Shown: positions 52,592 to 63,531, counted from the stretch's first letter. The stretch is 64,000 nt of DNA from Ottowia beijingensis (GCF_013423955.1 NZ_JACCKX010000001.1:2604001-2668000); one strand, 5' to 3'. Program-made: numbers and translations. Notes: generated from the sequence alone by a model not told the origin.

Positions 52592-53756
52592 TCAGCCGCA
52601 ATCCGGTGCCTGCCCGGCCTTCAGCCGCTGGGCGCGGCCCACGGTGTCGGGGTGGGTGCTGAACCAGTCGGCCTGCGGCTGGCGCGCCGCGGGTTCGGCG
52701 GGCTTGGCGGCATCGGTGGGTGCGCTGGCAGCGCCGGCCTTGCCGCGCAGCTCGACCTCCATCTGCCGCTCGATGCCCAGCAGCAGGTCGGCCATGGGCG
52801 TGGTGGGCAGGCCGGCCTTGGCCATCATGGCGATGGCGTAGCAGTCGGATTCGGTCTCGTGGTTGCGGCGGTAGGCCAGGCCGGTGAGCAGCGAGGCGCC
52901 GCTGCTGACCAGCGTGGACACATCCCCCAGCGCCAGCCCCAGCCCGATGTTGAGCACGCCTTGCTCCACCACCATGCGCGTGGTGTGGCGGTGCGCCACG
53001 TGGCCGATTTCGTGCGCCAGCACGCCCAGCAGCGCCGGCTCGCCGGTGTTCGGGATCAGGCGCGCCTGCTCGACCATGGCGTCGGTCATCACGATGGTGC
53101 CGCCGGGCAGCGCAAAGGCGTTGGGGCCCATGCCGGAGCGGAACTCCAGCCGGTACCGCGGCCGGTAGCCGGGGTAGCGCTGCAGTTCGGGGCCGATCAG
53201 CCCCACCAGCCGGTCGAAGCCGGCGCGCAGTTCGGCCTGGCGCTCGGGCGCCAGCTTGCTGGGCTTGACATAGCTGCCGTCGATCTGCGCCATGGCCTGC
53301 TCGGTCAGCGCCAGCTCCCAGCTCAGCGGCACGTGGCGCGTGACCTGCGTGGCGGCCCAGGGCGTGCCCCAGCGGTAGAAGGCCCACACGCTGGCGCCGG
53401 CCAGCAGCAGCACGGCCAGCAGCACCGGCAGCCGCGTCTGCATGCGCTCGGCCAGCGAGGTGCGGTGGCTGACCTGGCCCAGCGCCGCCTGCCAGCCGGC
53501 CACGTCGTCGATCTGCAGGCTGCCGTGCGCACCCAGATCGACCGCCACGCGCGGCGGCGCCCGGCCGGTGCCCCAGCGCTCGGGCCAGCCGACCTGGGGT
53601 GGCCCAGGTCCAGCGCCTCGCCCGCGCCGTCGAGCGCCTTCAGTTGCAGCCGCGTGCCGCCCGGCCCGGCCAGCAGCCGCACCCGCGCCGGCCGCGCGCG
53701 CGAGCTGCGGCCGTCGAACCAGTGGGCTTGCAGGGGCGATGAGGTGGTGGGGGCAT
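52592..53756 (-). CDS. M48 family metallopeptidase
   Basis: About 388 aa after repair. N-terminal cytoplasmic domain (about 1-110: LQAHWFDGRSSRARPARVRL), one membrane helix (LPVLLAVLLLAGASVWAFYRW), then an M48 catalytic domain: GMGPNAFALPGGTIVMTDAM, zinc site LAHEIGHVAHRHT, NHETESDCYAIAM. The layout fits the M48 proteases with DUF7092-type N-terminus of Burkholderiales. Two one-base losses: at the ATGCCCCCACC start (53756) and near 53600 (CACCCCAGG). A role in envelope quality control is inferred. Confidence 0.88.
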
Positions 53757-53800
53757 GTCAGTGACTCAGGGGGACGGCGTGGCGCAAGCAAGCTATCTGA

Positions 53801-53863
53801 TACTCCCTGTATGCGGCCGTACAGCGCCCGTCCATCATGCGATGAAGATGCATACTCCCTGCA
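53801..53863. promoter_or_regulatory. Dyad repeats upstream of the M48 protease gene
   Basis: GATACTCCCTGTATG (ATAC-N5-GTAT) and CATACTCCCTGCATA, 49 bp apart, with CTGTA-N8-TACAG in between. They lie 45-110 bp before the M48 start in a 140-bp gap and look like a paired operator. Not a LexA box (spacing is wrong). Confidence 0.45.
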
Positions 53864-53897
53864 TAGGCGCCATGATCTTGGTCTGGGTTCGGCATCG

Positions 53898-55160
53898 TCA
53901 TCCGATCAGGTCCAGCCCCATCATGTCGGCCGCCGCATCGCCAAAGGCGCCCTGCTGCTTCACCAGTTCGCCCGCCAGTTGGTCGGTGCCGCCCTTGATG
54001 TGCAGCGTGACCGAGCCGACCTTGGCCGCGTATTCGCTGGCCACGGCGAACGGCCGGTAAAAGCCCAGCGTGAGCACCGTCAGCAGCATGTTTTTCACGC
54101 GCAGCCCCACGAAGGCGGCGGTGCGCAGGCTGGTCTTGCTGCGCGCGATGTGGCTGAAGCCGACGTTGTTCCACACCAGCTGGAACATGCGCGCCTCGCG
54201 GTAGGCGCGCGCCGGCAGGCTGGCCAGGATCACGAACAGCAGCGTTGCGATCAAGCTCAGCACGATAACGAAAATAACCCCCGCCGCGCCCGCCTCGAAC
54301 ATGCCTTTGACGAAATGCGGCAGCACCAGCATGGAGCCGCCGGCCACCAAACCCAGCAGTGCCAGCAGCGCGACGACGCACAGCAGAAAGAAGCCCACCG
54401 TGGCCAGCCACACCTTCACGAAGTCCGCGTACACCGGCTTCCAGCGGCCCACCTGCCCGCCAATGCGTGCGCGCGCCACCAGCAGGCGGCGGTAGTTGTA
54501 TTCGAGCCGGATCACGCACAGCAGCGTGAGCAGCACCGCCAGGCCGAACAGCGCGAAGGTGCTGGCTTGAAGGGCGGGCAGCTTGGGCACGCTGCCCGGC
54601 TCCTGGGCGATGCCGGTGGGCATGTCGGGCGACAGCGCGGCGGCGCCGAAGAACACCGCCGTCCAGATCGCCGCGATGGCAAACACCGGCCAGCTGGCGA
54701 TGTAGACCTCCTTCCAACTCGCGGTGAAGGCCAGCCGGATGCCGCGCCAGCGCGTGGCGCCCAGCCTGAAGCGCATGGCGCTGGCCCACAAGAAGGGCGC
54801 CAGCACCGCGAAGCCGAAGAACAGCAGGCCGGCGGCCAGCTGCTGCCCCGTCTCCAGCGCCATCTGGTAGGCCAGGTACAGCCCGGCGAAGGCCAGAAAG
54901 CCGAACACCATGCGCCGCGTCTCTGCCACGAACTCCAGCGGGCTGCCGGCCACGTGCGTGTGGCTGTAGAAGTACTGCGCCGTGCGCCGCCGCGCCCACG
55001 GCGTGTAGAGGCCGAGCGTGACGATGGACAGCAGCAGGTTGACGATCCAGACGCGGAAATACTCGCGCCCCGAGCCGGTGAACTCGACCGGGTGCGCGAC
55101 GATGGCGGGGCGCGCGGTGCGGCGCTCGCGCGGGGCGCTGTCTGTCAACGCGGTGACCAT
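53898..55160 (-). CDS. YjgN family (DUF898) membrane protein
   Basis: 420 aa, intact, with about six membrane helices. Repeated DUF898 signature: EFTGSGREYFRVWIVNLLLS, LGLYTPWARRRTAQYFYSHT, YIASWPVFAIAAIWT, and LTVLTLGFYRPFAVASEYA. The N-terminal FxGxG...Y and TPWARRR motifs are diagnostic. Function is unknown. Same orientation and 141 bp upstream of the M48 protease, so an operon is possible though dyads intervene. Start ATG 55160. Confidence 0.92.
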   Translation of the reverse strand: MVTALTDSAPRERRTARPAIVAHPVEFTGSGREYFRVWIVNLLLSIVTLGLYTPWARRRTAQYFYSHTHVAGSPLEFVAETRRMVFGFLAFAGLYLAYQMALETGQQLAAGLLFFGFAVLAPFLWASAMRFRLGATRWRGIRLAFTASWKEVYIASWPVFAIAAIWTAVFFGAAALSPDMPTGIAQEPGSVPKLPALQASTFALFGLAVLLTLLCVIRLEYNYRRLLVARARIGGQVGRWKPVYADFVKVWLATVGFFLLCVVALLALLGLVAGGSMLVLPHFVKGMFEAGAAGVIFVIVLSLIATLLFVILASLPARAYREARMFQLVWNNVGFSHIARSKTSLRTAAFVGLRVKNMLLTVLTLGFYRPFAVASEYAAKVGSVTLHIKGGTDQLAGELVKQQGAFGDAAADMMGLDLIG

Positions 55161-55250
55161 GCCAAAGACCCCTTCCTTCCTCTGCTGTGTACTTTGGGCC
55201 GCAGTGTAGCGGCTGGCAGGGCGGTCAGGCGGTGGTCGGGTGGTTTGGGT

Positions 55251-55298
55251 TCGAATCGGCCTCTGGCGCTTGGTGGACAAGCGCAAACAGCTATGGTT
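55251..55298 (+). repeat. Family A intergenic hairpin repeat
   Basis: TCGGCCTCTGGCGCTTGGTG, GACAAGCGCAAACAGCTAT, reaching the stop of the hydrolase gene. Confidence 0.8.
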
Positions 55299-56314
55299 CA
55301 GGTAGCAAGAAAGCGCCCGATCGACGCCGCCACGCGCTGCGGCTGCTCGTGCACCACCCAGTGCGTGGCGCGCTCGATGCGTTCGACTTGCAACCGTGGC
55401 ACCCAGCGCTCCAGGCCATCGAGCAGGCCGGGCAGCAGGGCGCTGTCCTGCATCGCCCACAGCACCAGCGTGGGCAGGGCGACGGTGAAGGCCTCGGGCG
55501 GCAGCGTCACGCCGGCGGCGGCCGCATCGCCGGCGCGCGGCGGGCGCAGGGGCGAGGCGCGATAGTAGTTCAGCCCGCCCGTCAGCCCCGCGCCGGGGCG
55601 GCTGCCGTCGCCCGACCACACGGCGCGGTACTGGGCGCGCAGCGCGTCGGTCATCCAGCCGGCGCCGTCGGGCAGGACGGGCGCGTTCGCCTCATCGCCG
55701 GGCCGGGCCGCATCGCCCGCCAGCGCGGTGGCGGCCTGCTGCATGGCGGCCGCGCCGCTGGCGCCCATCCCGTCGAAGAAGGGCCACAGGCGGGCGAAGT
55801 CGCGCTCGGCCAGCAGCGCCTCGGCGTCGGGGCGGATGAGGAAGTTCATGTAGGCGCTGGCGGCCTGCTGGGCGGGGCTGCGCTGCAGCTCGCGCGCGAA
55901 AGTCTGCGGGTGCGGCGAGTTGATGATGACCAGGCGCTGCATCAGCTTGGGCCGCGCGGCGGCCAGGTTCCAGGCCAAGGCGCCGCCCCAGTCGTGCGCC
56001 ACCAGCGCGGCCAGTTGGCCGCCTTCACCACATTCCGCGGCGATGAGGGCAGCGATGTCCTGCAGCAGTTGCCTGGGGTGGTAGGCGGCCACGTCGGCGG
56101 GGCTGCTGGAGTGCTCGTAGCCGCGCAGGTTGGGCGCCACGCAGCGGTAGCCGCCGTGCTCGGGCCGGGCGAAGTGGACCAGCAGTTCGTCCCACGCAAA
56201 CGCCGCCTCGGGGAAGCCGTGCAGGAACAGCAGCACCGGCCGGCCGCGCGCGCCAGCGCTGCGGCAGCTGAGGGTGATGCCGTGCGGCAGGTCAGCGGTC
56301 CAGGTGTCGATCAT
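55298..56314 (-). CDS. Alpha/beta-hydrolase, epoxide hydrolase-like
   Basis: 338 aa, intact. Oxyanion hole FLHGFPEAAFAWDELL, nucleophile Asp in ALVAHDWGGALAWNLA (DWGG instead of Ser, as in epoxide hydrolases and haloalkane dehalogenases), and the catalytic His in ERIERATHWVVHEQP. Cap-domain tyrosine candidates lie in NYYRASPL. The NYYR motif and DWGG point to epoxide hydrolase. Start ATG 56314. Confidence 0.9.
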   Translation of the reverse strand: MIDTWTADLPHGITLSCRSAGARGRPVLLFLHGFPEAAFAWDELLVHFARPEHGGYRCVAPNLRGYEHSSSPADVAAYHPRQLLQDIAALIAAECGEGGQLAALVAHDWGGALAWNLAAARPKLMQRLVIINSPHPQTFARELQRSPAQQAASAYMNFLIRPDAEALLAERDFARLWPFFDGMGASGAAAMQQAATALAGDAARPGDEANAPVLPDGAGWMTDALRAQYRAVWSGDGSRPGAGLTGGLNYYRASPLRPPRAGDAAAAGVTLPPEAFTVALPTLVLWAMQDSALLPGLLDGLERWVPRLQVERIERATHWVVHEQPQRVAASIGRFLAT

Positions 56315-56399
56315 GGGCGGGCTCCTCGGGCGGTCGGGGTGTGTCAGGGCGCTTCAGGCAGCGGAATTGGGCGATAGCCTGTTGGCGCCAATGTGTGGT

Positions 56400-56470
56400 A
56401 TCAATAAAATAGCTGCTTGCGCACTGCAATCGGGCGCTAGGCGCCATTTTGATGGTGAGAAAAATTTTCC
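56400..56470 (-). repeat. Family A repeat with extended tail (reverse)
   Basis: AAAATAGCTGCTTGCGCACT, GCAATCGGGCGCTAGGCGCC, then TTTTGATGGTGAGAAAAATT. The tail resembles that at 24811-24890. It fills much of the 56315-56599 gap. Confidence 0.7.
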
Positions 56471-56599
56471 AAGTTCCCCCTCCTTGTCTGTGCGGCGGGG
56501 CGGGGCAGCGTTTATCGTAAGCCCGTGCCGGGCCGCGCGCTGTCGCGTCAAGGTCTGGGGTTTCGCGGCGCAGCCGTTCAGACACAAGGAGATGGCGCC

Positions 56600-57007
56600 A
56601 TGAGCATCCGCATCGTCCGCCTGGGCACCCCGCGTGCGAAAGACGAAGGCCTGCGCATCGGCACCGTGCGGCGCCCGCCGCGCGGCGTGCCCAAGGCGCG
56701 CTTTGCCGCCGACGACTGGTACGACGTGTGGTACCCCAACCTGTCGCCCAGCCCCGAACACATGAAGCTGGCCCTGTCGACCCACACCGAGCCCGATGCG
56801 GCCAAGGCGAAGAAGGACTGGGCGCTGTTCACGCGCCTGTTCCGCAAAGCCATGGCCGAGCCCGATGCCGCCCGCACGCTGGACGTGCTGGCGGCGCTGT
56901 CGCACCAGACCAATTTCTCGATCGGGTGTTACTGCGAGGACGAGGCGCGCTGCCACCGCTCGGTGCTGCGCGAGCTGCTGCAGGAGCGCGGCGCGGCGCT
57001 GGCCTGA
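56600..57007 (+). CDS. DUF488 family protein
   Basis: 135 aa, intact. MSIRIVRLGTPRAKDEGLRI, WYDVWYPNLSPS and, near the C-terminus, CYCEDEARCHRSVL, which is the DUF488 cysteine motif. These are small proteins of unknown function found in many bacteria; the conserved cysteines suggest a redox or metal role. Start ATG 56600 with AAGGAG upstream. Confidence 0.93.
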   Translation: MSIRIVRLGTPRAKDEGLRIGTVRRPPRGVPKARFAADDWYDVWYPNLSPSPEHMKLALSTHTEPDAAKAKKDWALFTRLFRKAMAEPDAARTLDVLAALSHQTNFSIGCYCEDEARCHRSVLRELLQERGAALA

Positions 57008-57017
57008 GCACGGTTTT

Positions 57018-57093
57018 TGTGGGAGCGGGCTTGCCCGCGATGCAGCGCGTCATACGCACGGCAGCCCCATCGCGGGCAAGCCCGCTCCTACAG
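57018..57093. repeat. REPIN-like inverted repeat
   Basis: TGTGGGAGCGGGCTTGCCCG ... CATCGCGGGCAAGCCCGCTC, CTACA. Lies between convergent DUF488 and engB genes. Confidence 0.9.
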
Positions 57094-57119
57094 AAAACGC
57101 AGCGCCTGGCGCTGACGGG

Positions 57120-57866
57120 TCAAGCCTCGGCGGCCGATTCCTCATCCGGCGCGGCATCCGCTACCAGTTGCCGCAACCACAGCGCCGCGTCTTCCACGCC
57201 CTGCCGCTTGAGGGCCGAGAACAGCATCACCTCACCCCCGCCCGCCTGCAGGCGCGTGATCTGCAGCGCCTTGGCCTGCTCGGTGCGGTTCAGCTTGTCG
57301 GCCTTGGTCAGCAGGATCAGAAAGGGCAGGCCGTCCTCGACGCGCGGGCGGATCACTTCGAGCAGCGCCTCGTCCAGCTCCTTCAGCCCACGGCGCGGAT
57401 CGGCCAGCATCACGATGCCGGCCAGGTTGCGGCGCGACACCAGGTAATTGGCCATCACGCGCTGCCAGCGCACCTTGTCGGCCAGCGGCACCGCGGCGTA
57501 GCCGTAGCCGGGCAGGTCGGCCAGCACCGCGTCGGTGGTGCCCTGGCGGCCGACGGCAAACAGGTTGATGTGCTGCGTGCGCCCAGGCTTCTTGGAGGCG
57601 TAGGCCAGCTGCGTCTGCTGCGTCAGCGTGTTGATGGCGGTGGACTTGCCGGCGTTGGAGCGGCCGACGAAGGCGATCTCGGGCACCTCGAGCGGCGGCA
57701 ACTGGTGCAGTTGCGCGGCGGTGGTCAGAAAGCGCGCCGTGTGCAGCCAGCCCAGCGCCTCACGGCCGGCGGCCGATGCGGGGCTGGCCGACGACGCACG
57801 CGGGCGGGAGGGGCAGGAGGTGGGTTGGGCATGCGGGACAGCCACGGCGGCGCGGCGCAGGGACAT
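57120..57866 (-). CDS. engB: Ribosome biogenesis GTPase EngB (YihA/YsxC)
   Basis: 248 aa, longer than usual because of a 35-aa low-complexity N-terminus. Assists 50S subunit assembly. GTPase motifs: VGRSNAGKSTAIN (G1), KPGRTQHIN (G2), LADLPGYGYA (G3), LTKADKLNR (G4), and FSALKRQGVE (G5). Intact. Divergent from the cytochrome c4 gene. Confidence 0.96.
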   Translation of the reverse strand: MSLRRAAVAVPHAQPTSCPSRPRASSASPASAAGREALGWLHTARFLTTAAQLHQLPPLEVPEIAFVGRSNAGKSTAINTLTQQTQLAYASKKPGRTQHINLFAVGRQGTTDAVLADLPGYGYAAVPLADKVRWQRVMANYLVSRRNLAGIVMLADPRRGLKELDEALLEVIRPRVEDGLPFLILLTKADKLNRTEQAKALQITRLQAGGGEVMLFSALKRQGVEDAALWLRQLVADAAPDEESAAEA

Positions 57867-57944
57867 TGGGGGTGACCGGGAGTGGGCATTGTAGAATCGC
57901 GGGGTTCAGCGTCCCACGACCATTCTTCAAGAAGACGATCGCCC

Positions 57945-58562
57945 ATGAAGTCGCTTGCCGCCCTCCTGACCGCCTCGCTGCTCGCAGCTTCCGCCCACGC
58001 CGCCGACGCACCGGCCGCACCGAAGGTCGACCTGGCCAAGGGCGCCGCCAGCTACGCCGCCGTGTGCGTGGCCTGCCACGCGGCCGACGGCAATTCCACC
58101 GTGCCCCTGCAGCCCAACCTGGCGCAGCAGCACCCCGAGTACCTGCACAAGCAGATGGTCGAATTCAAGAGCGGCGTCCGCAAGGACCCGATCATGCAGG
58201 GCTTCGCCGCCGCGCTGAGCGAAGAGGATTCGCGCAACATCGCCCACTGGCTGGCGTCGCAGAAGGCCAAGCCCGGCTTCGCCAAGGAGAGAGAACTGGT
58301 GCTGATGGGCGAGCGCATCTACCGCGGCGGCATCCCCGACCGCCAGATTCCGGCCTGCGCCGGCTGCCACAGCCCCAACGGTGCCGGCATCCCGTCGCAG
58401 TACCCGCGCCTGTCAGGCCAGCACGCCGACTACACCGTCAAGCAGCTGGTGGCCTTCCGCGATGGCACGCGCACCAACAACGCGCAGATGACCGGCGTGG
58501 CCGCCAAGATGAACGACCGCGAGATCAAGGCGGTCTCGGACTACATTGCCGGCCTGCGCTGA
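57945..58562 (+). CDS. Dihaem cytochrome c4
   Basis: 205 aa, intact. Signal peptide MKSLAALLTASLLAASAHA, then two similar cytochrome c domains with haem motifs CVACH and CAGCH, and axial Met ligands near DPIMQGFA and NNAQMTGVA. Periplasmic electron carrier to a terminal oxidase. Start ATG 57945. The following resB/ccsA genes make the System II haem ligase that would mature it, a typical pairing. Confidence 0.95.
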   Translation: MKSLAALLTASLLAASAHAADAPAAPKVDLAKGAASYAAVCVACHAADGNSTVPLQPNLAQQHPEYLHKQMVEFKSGVRKDPIMQGFAAALSEEDSRNIAHWLASQKAKPGFAKERELVLMGERIYRGGIPDRQIPACAGCHSPNGAGIPSQYPRLSGQHADYTVKQLVAFRDGTRTNNAQMTGVAAKMNDREIKAVSDYIAGLR

Positions 58563-58590
58563 GCGCGGACCGGACTCCCGCCAGCCGCCG

Positions 58591-58627
58591 AGCCGCGTCC
58601 GGTCCAGCCGGCGCGGCTTTTGTTTTT
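58591..58627 (+). terminator. Rho-independent terminator after cytochrome c4
   Basis: AGCCGCG ... CGCGGCT with inner CCGG/CCGG pairing, followed by TTTTGTTTTT. It separates the cytochrome gene from resB. Confidence 0.85.
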
Positions 58628-58744
58628 CTCAGGCTTTTCACGTGATCCAGGTCAAAAAATCGCGCCGGCGACTGAACCGAACACGCGGCAGGGCCTCCAA
58701 CGACCGGCGCGCTGTGTCTCGCGCGCCAGGCTTTTTGATTGCGC

Positions 58745-60861
58745 ATGACCGCCACCACCAGCACCGAAGGATACGAACCCCAGCGCGGCTCCGCCGTCTG
58801 GCGCTCCGGCATGGAGCTGCTGTCGTCGATGCGCTTCGCCATCGCGCTGCTCACCGTCATCTGCATCGCCTCGGTCATCGGCACGGTGATCAAGCAGCAC
58901 GAGCCGGCCGTCAACTACACCAACCAGTTCGGGCCGTTCTGGGCCGATCTGTTCCTGGCGCTCAAGCTCAACGCGGTGTACAGCGCGTGGTGGTTCCTGA
59001 TCATCCTGGCGTTCCTGGTCATCAGCACCAGCCTGTGCATCCTGCGCAACACGCCCAAGTTCCTGGCCGACATCCGCAACTACAAGGAGAACATCCGCGA
59101 AGGCAGCCTGAAGGCCTTCCACCACAAGGCCGAAGGCCCGCTGGCGCAGGCGCCCGAGGCCGAGGCCCAGCGCATCGGCCAGATGCTGGCCGGCGGCGGC
59201 TGGAAGGTGAAGCTGCAGGAGCGCGACACCCCACCGGCAAGGGCTGGATGGTGGCGGCCAAGGCCGGCGCGGCCAACAAGATCGGCTACATCGCCGCGCA
59301 CAGCGCCATCGTGCTGATCTGCCTGGGCGGCCTGTTCGACGGCGACCTGTTCGTGCGCGCGCTCACCTGGTTCGGCGGCAAGACGGTCTATTCCGGCGGC
59401 GGCTTCGTGTCGGAGGTGAAGCCCGAGCACCGCCTGCCGCCCAGCAACCCCACCTTCCGCGGCAACCTGGTGGTGTCGGAAGGCACGGTGTCCAGCACCG
59501 CCATCCTGAGCCAGTCCGACGGCATCCTGCTGCAGGAACTGCCCTTCGCGGTCGAACTGAAGAAGTTCATCGTCGAGTACTACCCCACCGGCATGCCCAA
59601 GCTGTTCGCCAGCGACATCGTCATCCACGACAAGGAAACCGGCGAGTCGAAGGAGGAGCGCATCGAGGTCAACCACCCGGCCAGCTATCGTGGAGTGCAG
59701 ATCTACCAGAGCAGCTTCGACGACGGCGGCTCGCGCGTGAAGCTGAAGGCGCTGCCCATGGCCGGCGGCGCCAAATCGTTCGAGGTCGAAGGCACCATCG
59801 GCAGTTCGTCGCAGATCACCAACGGCGACGAGAAGCTGACGCTGGAATACACCGCGCTGCGCGTCATCAACGTCGAGAACATGACCAACGACGCCGGCGG
59901 CAGCGGTGCCGACGTGCGCAAGGTCGACCTGCGCCAGGCGCTCAACAGCCGGCTGGGCGCGGCCGACAAGACCCCGACGCAGCGCGAGATGCGCAACGTC
60001 GGCCCCAGCATCACCTACAAGCTGCGCGACGAGGCCGGCCAGGCGCGCGAGTTCCACAACTACATGCTGCCGGTGGACACCGGCGACGGCACGCCGGTGT
60101 TCCTGCTGGGCGTGCGCACCGCCACGTCCGAGCCGTTCCGCTACCTGCGCCTGCCGGCCGACGAGGACGGGTCGATGGAAGGCTTCGTGCGCCTGCGCGC
60201 GGCGCTGCACGATCCGGCCATGCGCGAGCGCGCGGTGCGCCGCTACGTGCTGAAGGCCGTCGATCCGCAGCGGCCGGAGCTGGTGGAGCAGCTGACGGCG
60301 TCCGCCTCGCGCGCGGTGGGCCTGTTTGCCGGCGCCGAGACGGTGGGCGGCAGGCAGGTCAGTGGCCTGCAGGCCATCTCCGACTTCATGGAAACCGCCG
60401 TGCCCGAGGCCGAGCGCGAGCGCGCCGCCGAGGTGCTGCTGCGCATCCTGAACGGCACGCTGCTCGAGCTGAGCACGCTGGCGCGCGAAACACAGGGCAA
60501 GCCGCCGCTGGTCGAGAGCGAAGCCACCGCCCGCTTCATGACGCAGGGCGTGCTGGCGCTGTCCGACATCAGCCTGTACCCGGCGCCGGTCACCTTCCAG
60601 CTGGACGACTTCACCCAGGTGCAGGCCAGCGTGTTCCAGGTGGCGCGTGCCCCGGGCAAGAACGTGGTCTATCTGGGCTGCCTGTTGCTGATTCTGGGCG
60701 TCTTTGCCATGCTCTACGTGCGCGAACGGCGCCTGTGGGTGTGGGTGGCCCCCGATGGCACCGGCGCCAAGGCCACAATGGCGCTTTCCACCAACCGCAA
60801 GACGCTGGATGCCGACCGCGAGTTCGAGCAACTGCGTTCCAAACTCTTGACCATCCCCTGA
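58745..60861 (+). CDS. resB: Cytochrome c biogenesis protein ResB/CcsB
   Basis: About 705 aa after repair. One half of the System II haem ligase. Membrane helices near the N-terminus (MELLSSMRFAIALLTVICIA, AWWFLIILAFLVISTSLCIL), a third near IAAHSAIVLICLGGLF and one near the C-terminus (VVYLGCLLLILGVFAMLY) flank a large periplasmic domain (about 230-640). PSNPTFRGNLVV and DIVIHDKETGE are ResB segments. One base is missing near 59228 (CACCCCACCGGC; restored DTPTGKGWMVAA-like). Start ATG 58745. The pair is with ccsA, 13 nt downstream. Confidence 0.93.
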
Positions 60862-60874
60862 AGGGAGCCCGGCC

Positions 60875-62224
60875 ATGAACACCACGACCCTTGCCCACAA
60901 TGGCACCCTGACCCTCAACGAAGGCTACTTCGCCCGCCGCACCTGGGGCGACTGGCTGTTCGCGCTGCTCGCCGTCGTCGGCGCCGTGATCGCCTTCCAG
61001 CGCTACCACGGCGCGATGGACATCTACGAGAAGTGGATCCTGGCCGGCACCGTGCCGGTCGTCATCTGGCTCGGCTGGTTCTGGCGCCCGGTGCGCAACC
61101 TGATTCTGGTGGTGGCGGCGCTGACGCTGCTGGCCATCTTCAGCTACCAGGGCGATGCCGGGGCCGACCTGCGGCGCGGCGACACGGTGTTCTGGCTCAA
61201 GTACTTCCTGTCGAGCCAGTCGGCCATCCTGTGGATGAGCATGATCTTCTTCATGAGCACGGTGTTCTACTGGGGCGGCATGTTCATCCGCAGCCAGCAG
61301 GACGCGCTGGAAGGCCTGGGCAGCAAGCTGGCCTGGGTGGCCGTGGGCCTGGCGCTGATCGGCACCATGGTGCGCTGGTACGAAAGCCACCAGATCGGCC
61401 CCGACATCGGCCACATCCCGGTCAGCAACCTGTACGAAGTGTTCGTCATGTTCTGCTGGATGACGGCGCTGTTCTACCTGTACTACGAGGCGCAGTACAA
61501 AACCCGCGCCATGGGCGCCTTCGTGATGCTGGTGGTCAGCGCCGCGGTGGGCTTTCTGCTGTGGTACACGCTGGTGCGCGAGGCGCACGAAATCCAGCCG
61601 CTGATTCCCGCGCTGCAAAGCTGGTGGATGAAGCTGCACGTGCCGGCCAACTTCATTGGCTACGGCACCTTCGCGCTGGCGGCCATGCTGGGCTTTGCCT
61701 ACCTCATCAAGCAGCAGGCCGACGAGAAGCGCTGGTACAAGCTGGCGCCGATCTGGATCTTCGGCATCGCCCTGTGCTTCGTGCCCATCGCCTTCCGCCA
61801 GCGTGGCGTGGGCGAGGCCGGCGGCAGCTACTGGCTGGGCTATGCGCTGATCGCGGCGATGATCGTGGGCGGCATCCTGCTGGGCCGCAAGCGCATTGCC
61901 GAGCGGCTGCCCAGCTTCGAGGTGCTGGACGACGTGATGTACAAGTCCATCGCCGTCGGCTTCGCCTTCTTCACCATCGCCACCGTGCTGGGCGCGCTGT
62001 GGGCGGCCGAGGCCTGGGGCGGCTACTGGAGCTGGGACCCGAAGGAAACCTGGGCCCTGATCGTGTGGCTGAACTACGCCGCCTGGCTGCACATGCGCCT
62101 GATGAAGGGGCTGCGCGGCACCGTCGCCTCGTGGTGGGCGCTGGCCGGGCTGGCGATCACCACCTTCGCCTTCATCGGCGTCAACATGTTCCTGTCGGGC
62201 CTGCACAGCTACGGTTCGCTGTAA
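60875..62224 (+). CDS. ccsA: Cytochrome c biogenesis protein CcsA (haem-handling)
   Basis: 449 aa, intact, with about ten membrane helices. The haem-binding WWD motif WGGYWSWDPKETWA lies near residue 387, and conserved histidines flank it (HIPVSNLYEV, KLHVPANFIGYG, WLHMRLMKG). With ResB it attaches haem to CxxCH motifs in the periplasm. Start ATG 60875, with GGGAG upstream. Confidence 0.96.
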   Translation: MNTTTLAHNGTLTLNEGYFARRTWGDWLFALLAVVGAVIAFQRYHGAMDIYEKWILAGTVPVVIWLGWFWRPVRNLILVVAALTLLAIFSYQGDAGADLRRGDTVFWLKYFLSSQSAILWMSMIFFMSTVFYWGGMFIRSQQDALEGLGSKLAWVAVGLALIGTMVRWYESHQIGPDIGHIPVSNLYEVFVMFCWMTALFYLYYEAQYKTRAMGAFVMLVVSAAVGFLLWYTLVREAHEIQPLIPALQSWWMKLHVPANFIGYGTFALAAMLGFAYLIKQQADEKRWYKLAPIWIFGIALCFVPIAFRQRGVGEAGGSYWLGYALIAAMIVGGILLGRKRIAERLPSFEVLDDVMYKSIAVGFAFFTIATVLGALWAAEAWGGYWSWDPKETWALIVWLNYAAWLHMRLMKGLRGTVASWWALAGLAITTFAFIGVNMFLSGLHSYGSL

Positions 62225-62255
62225 GCGGCTGGCCGGCATGGCTGGCCATGGCGGG

Positions 62256-62355
62256 CGCTATCAATAACCATAGCTGCCTGCGCTTGCTGTGCAAGGGTTT
62301 CAGGTCGATTTGACTTGAAACGATTGTGCAGCCTGCGCAAGCCACTATCAAAAGG
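62256..62355. repeat. Two Family A-like repeats, head to head
   Basis: AACCATAGCTGCCTGCGCTT, GCTGTGCAAGG and then TGCAGCCTGCGCAAGCCACT, ATCAAAAGGATATC. They fill the ccsA-msrP gap; the second copy carries the msrP ribosome binding site AAAGGATATC. Confidence 0.6.
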
Positions 62356-62363
62356 ATATCGCC

Positions 62364-63359
<996 letters not shown>

Positions 63360-63394
63360 TGCGGTGTGTTGGGTAGCCGAACAGCCGAACAGCC

Positions 63395-63512
63395 GAACAG
63401 CCGGACGCAGAGGACGCAGAGATTTCGCAGAGGACGCAGAAAAACCTTGAAAAATTTTTCTTTGGATTCTTTTGCGTCCTCTGCGAATCCTTTGCGTCCT
63501 CTGCGTCCGGCT
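63395..63512. repeat. Family C GCAGAG palindromic repeat between msrP and msrQ
   Basis: GCCGGACGCAGAGGACGCAG, AGATTTCGCAGAGGACGC ... and inverted GCGTCCTCTGCGAATCCTTT, GCGTCCTCTGCGTCCGGC. About 118 bp, forming a stem of 40-50 bp with an AT-rich centre (AAAAATTTTT). It also begins with direct GCCGAACA units (63378-63400). Confidence 0.85.
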
Positions 63513-63531
63513 GTTGATTTTCTGAATTCCC

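Noticed and set aside
53808..53826. CTGTA-N8-TACAG as a LexA box.
   Set aside because: LexA sites in these bacteria need CTGT-N8-ACAG; here the inner spacing is two bases too long.
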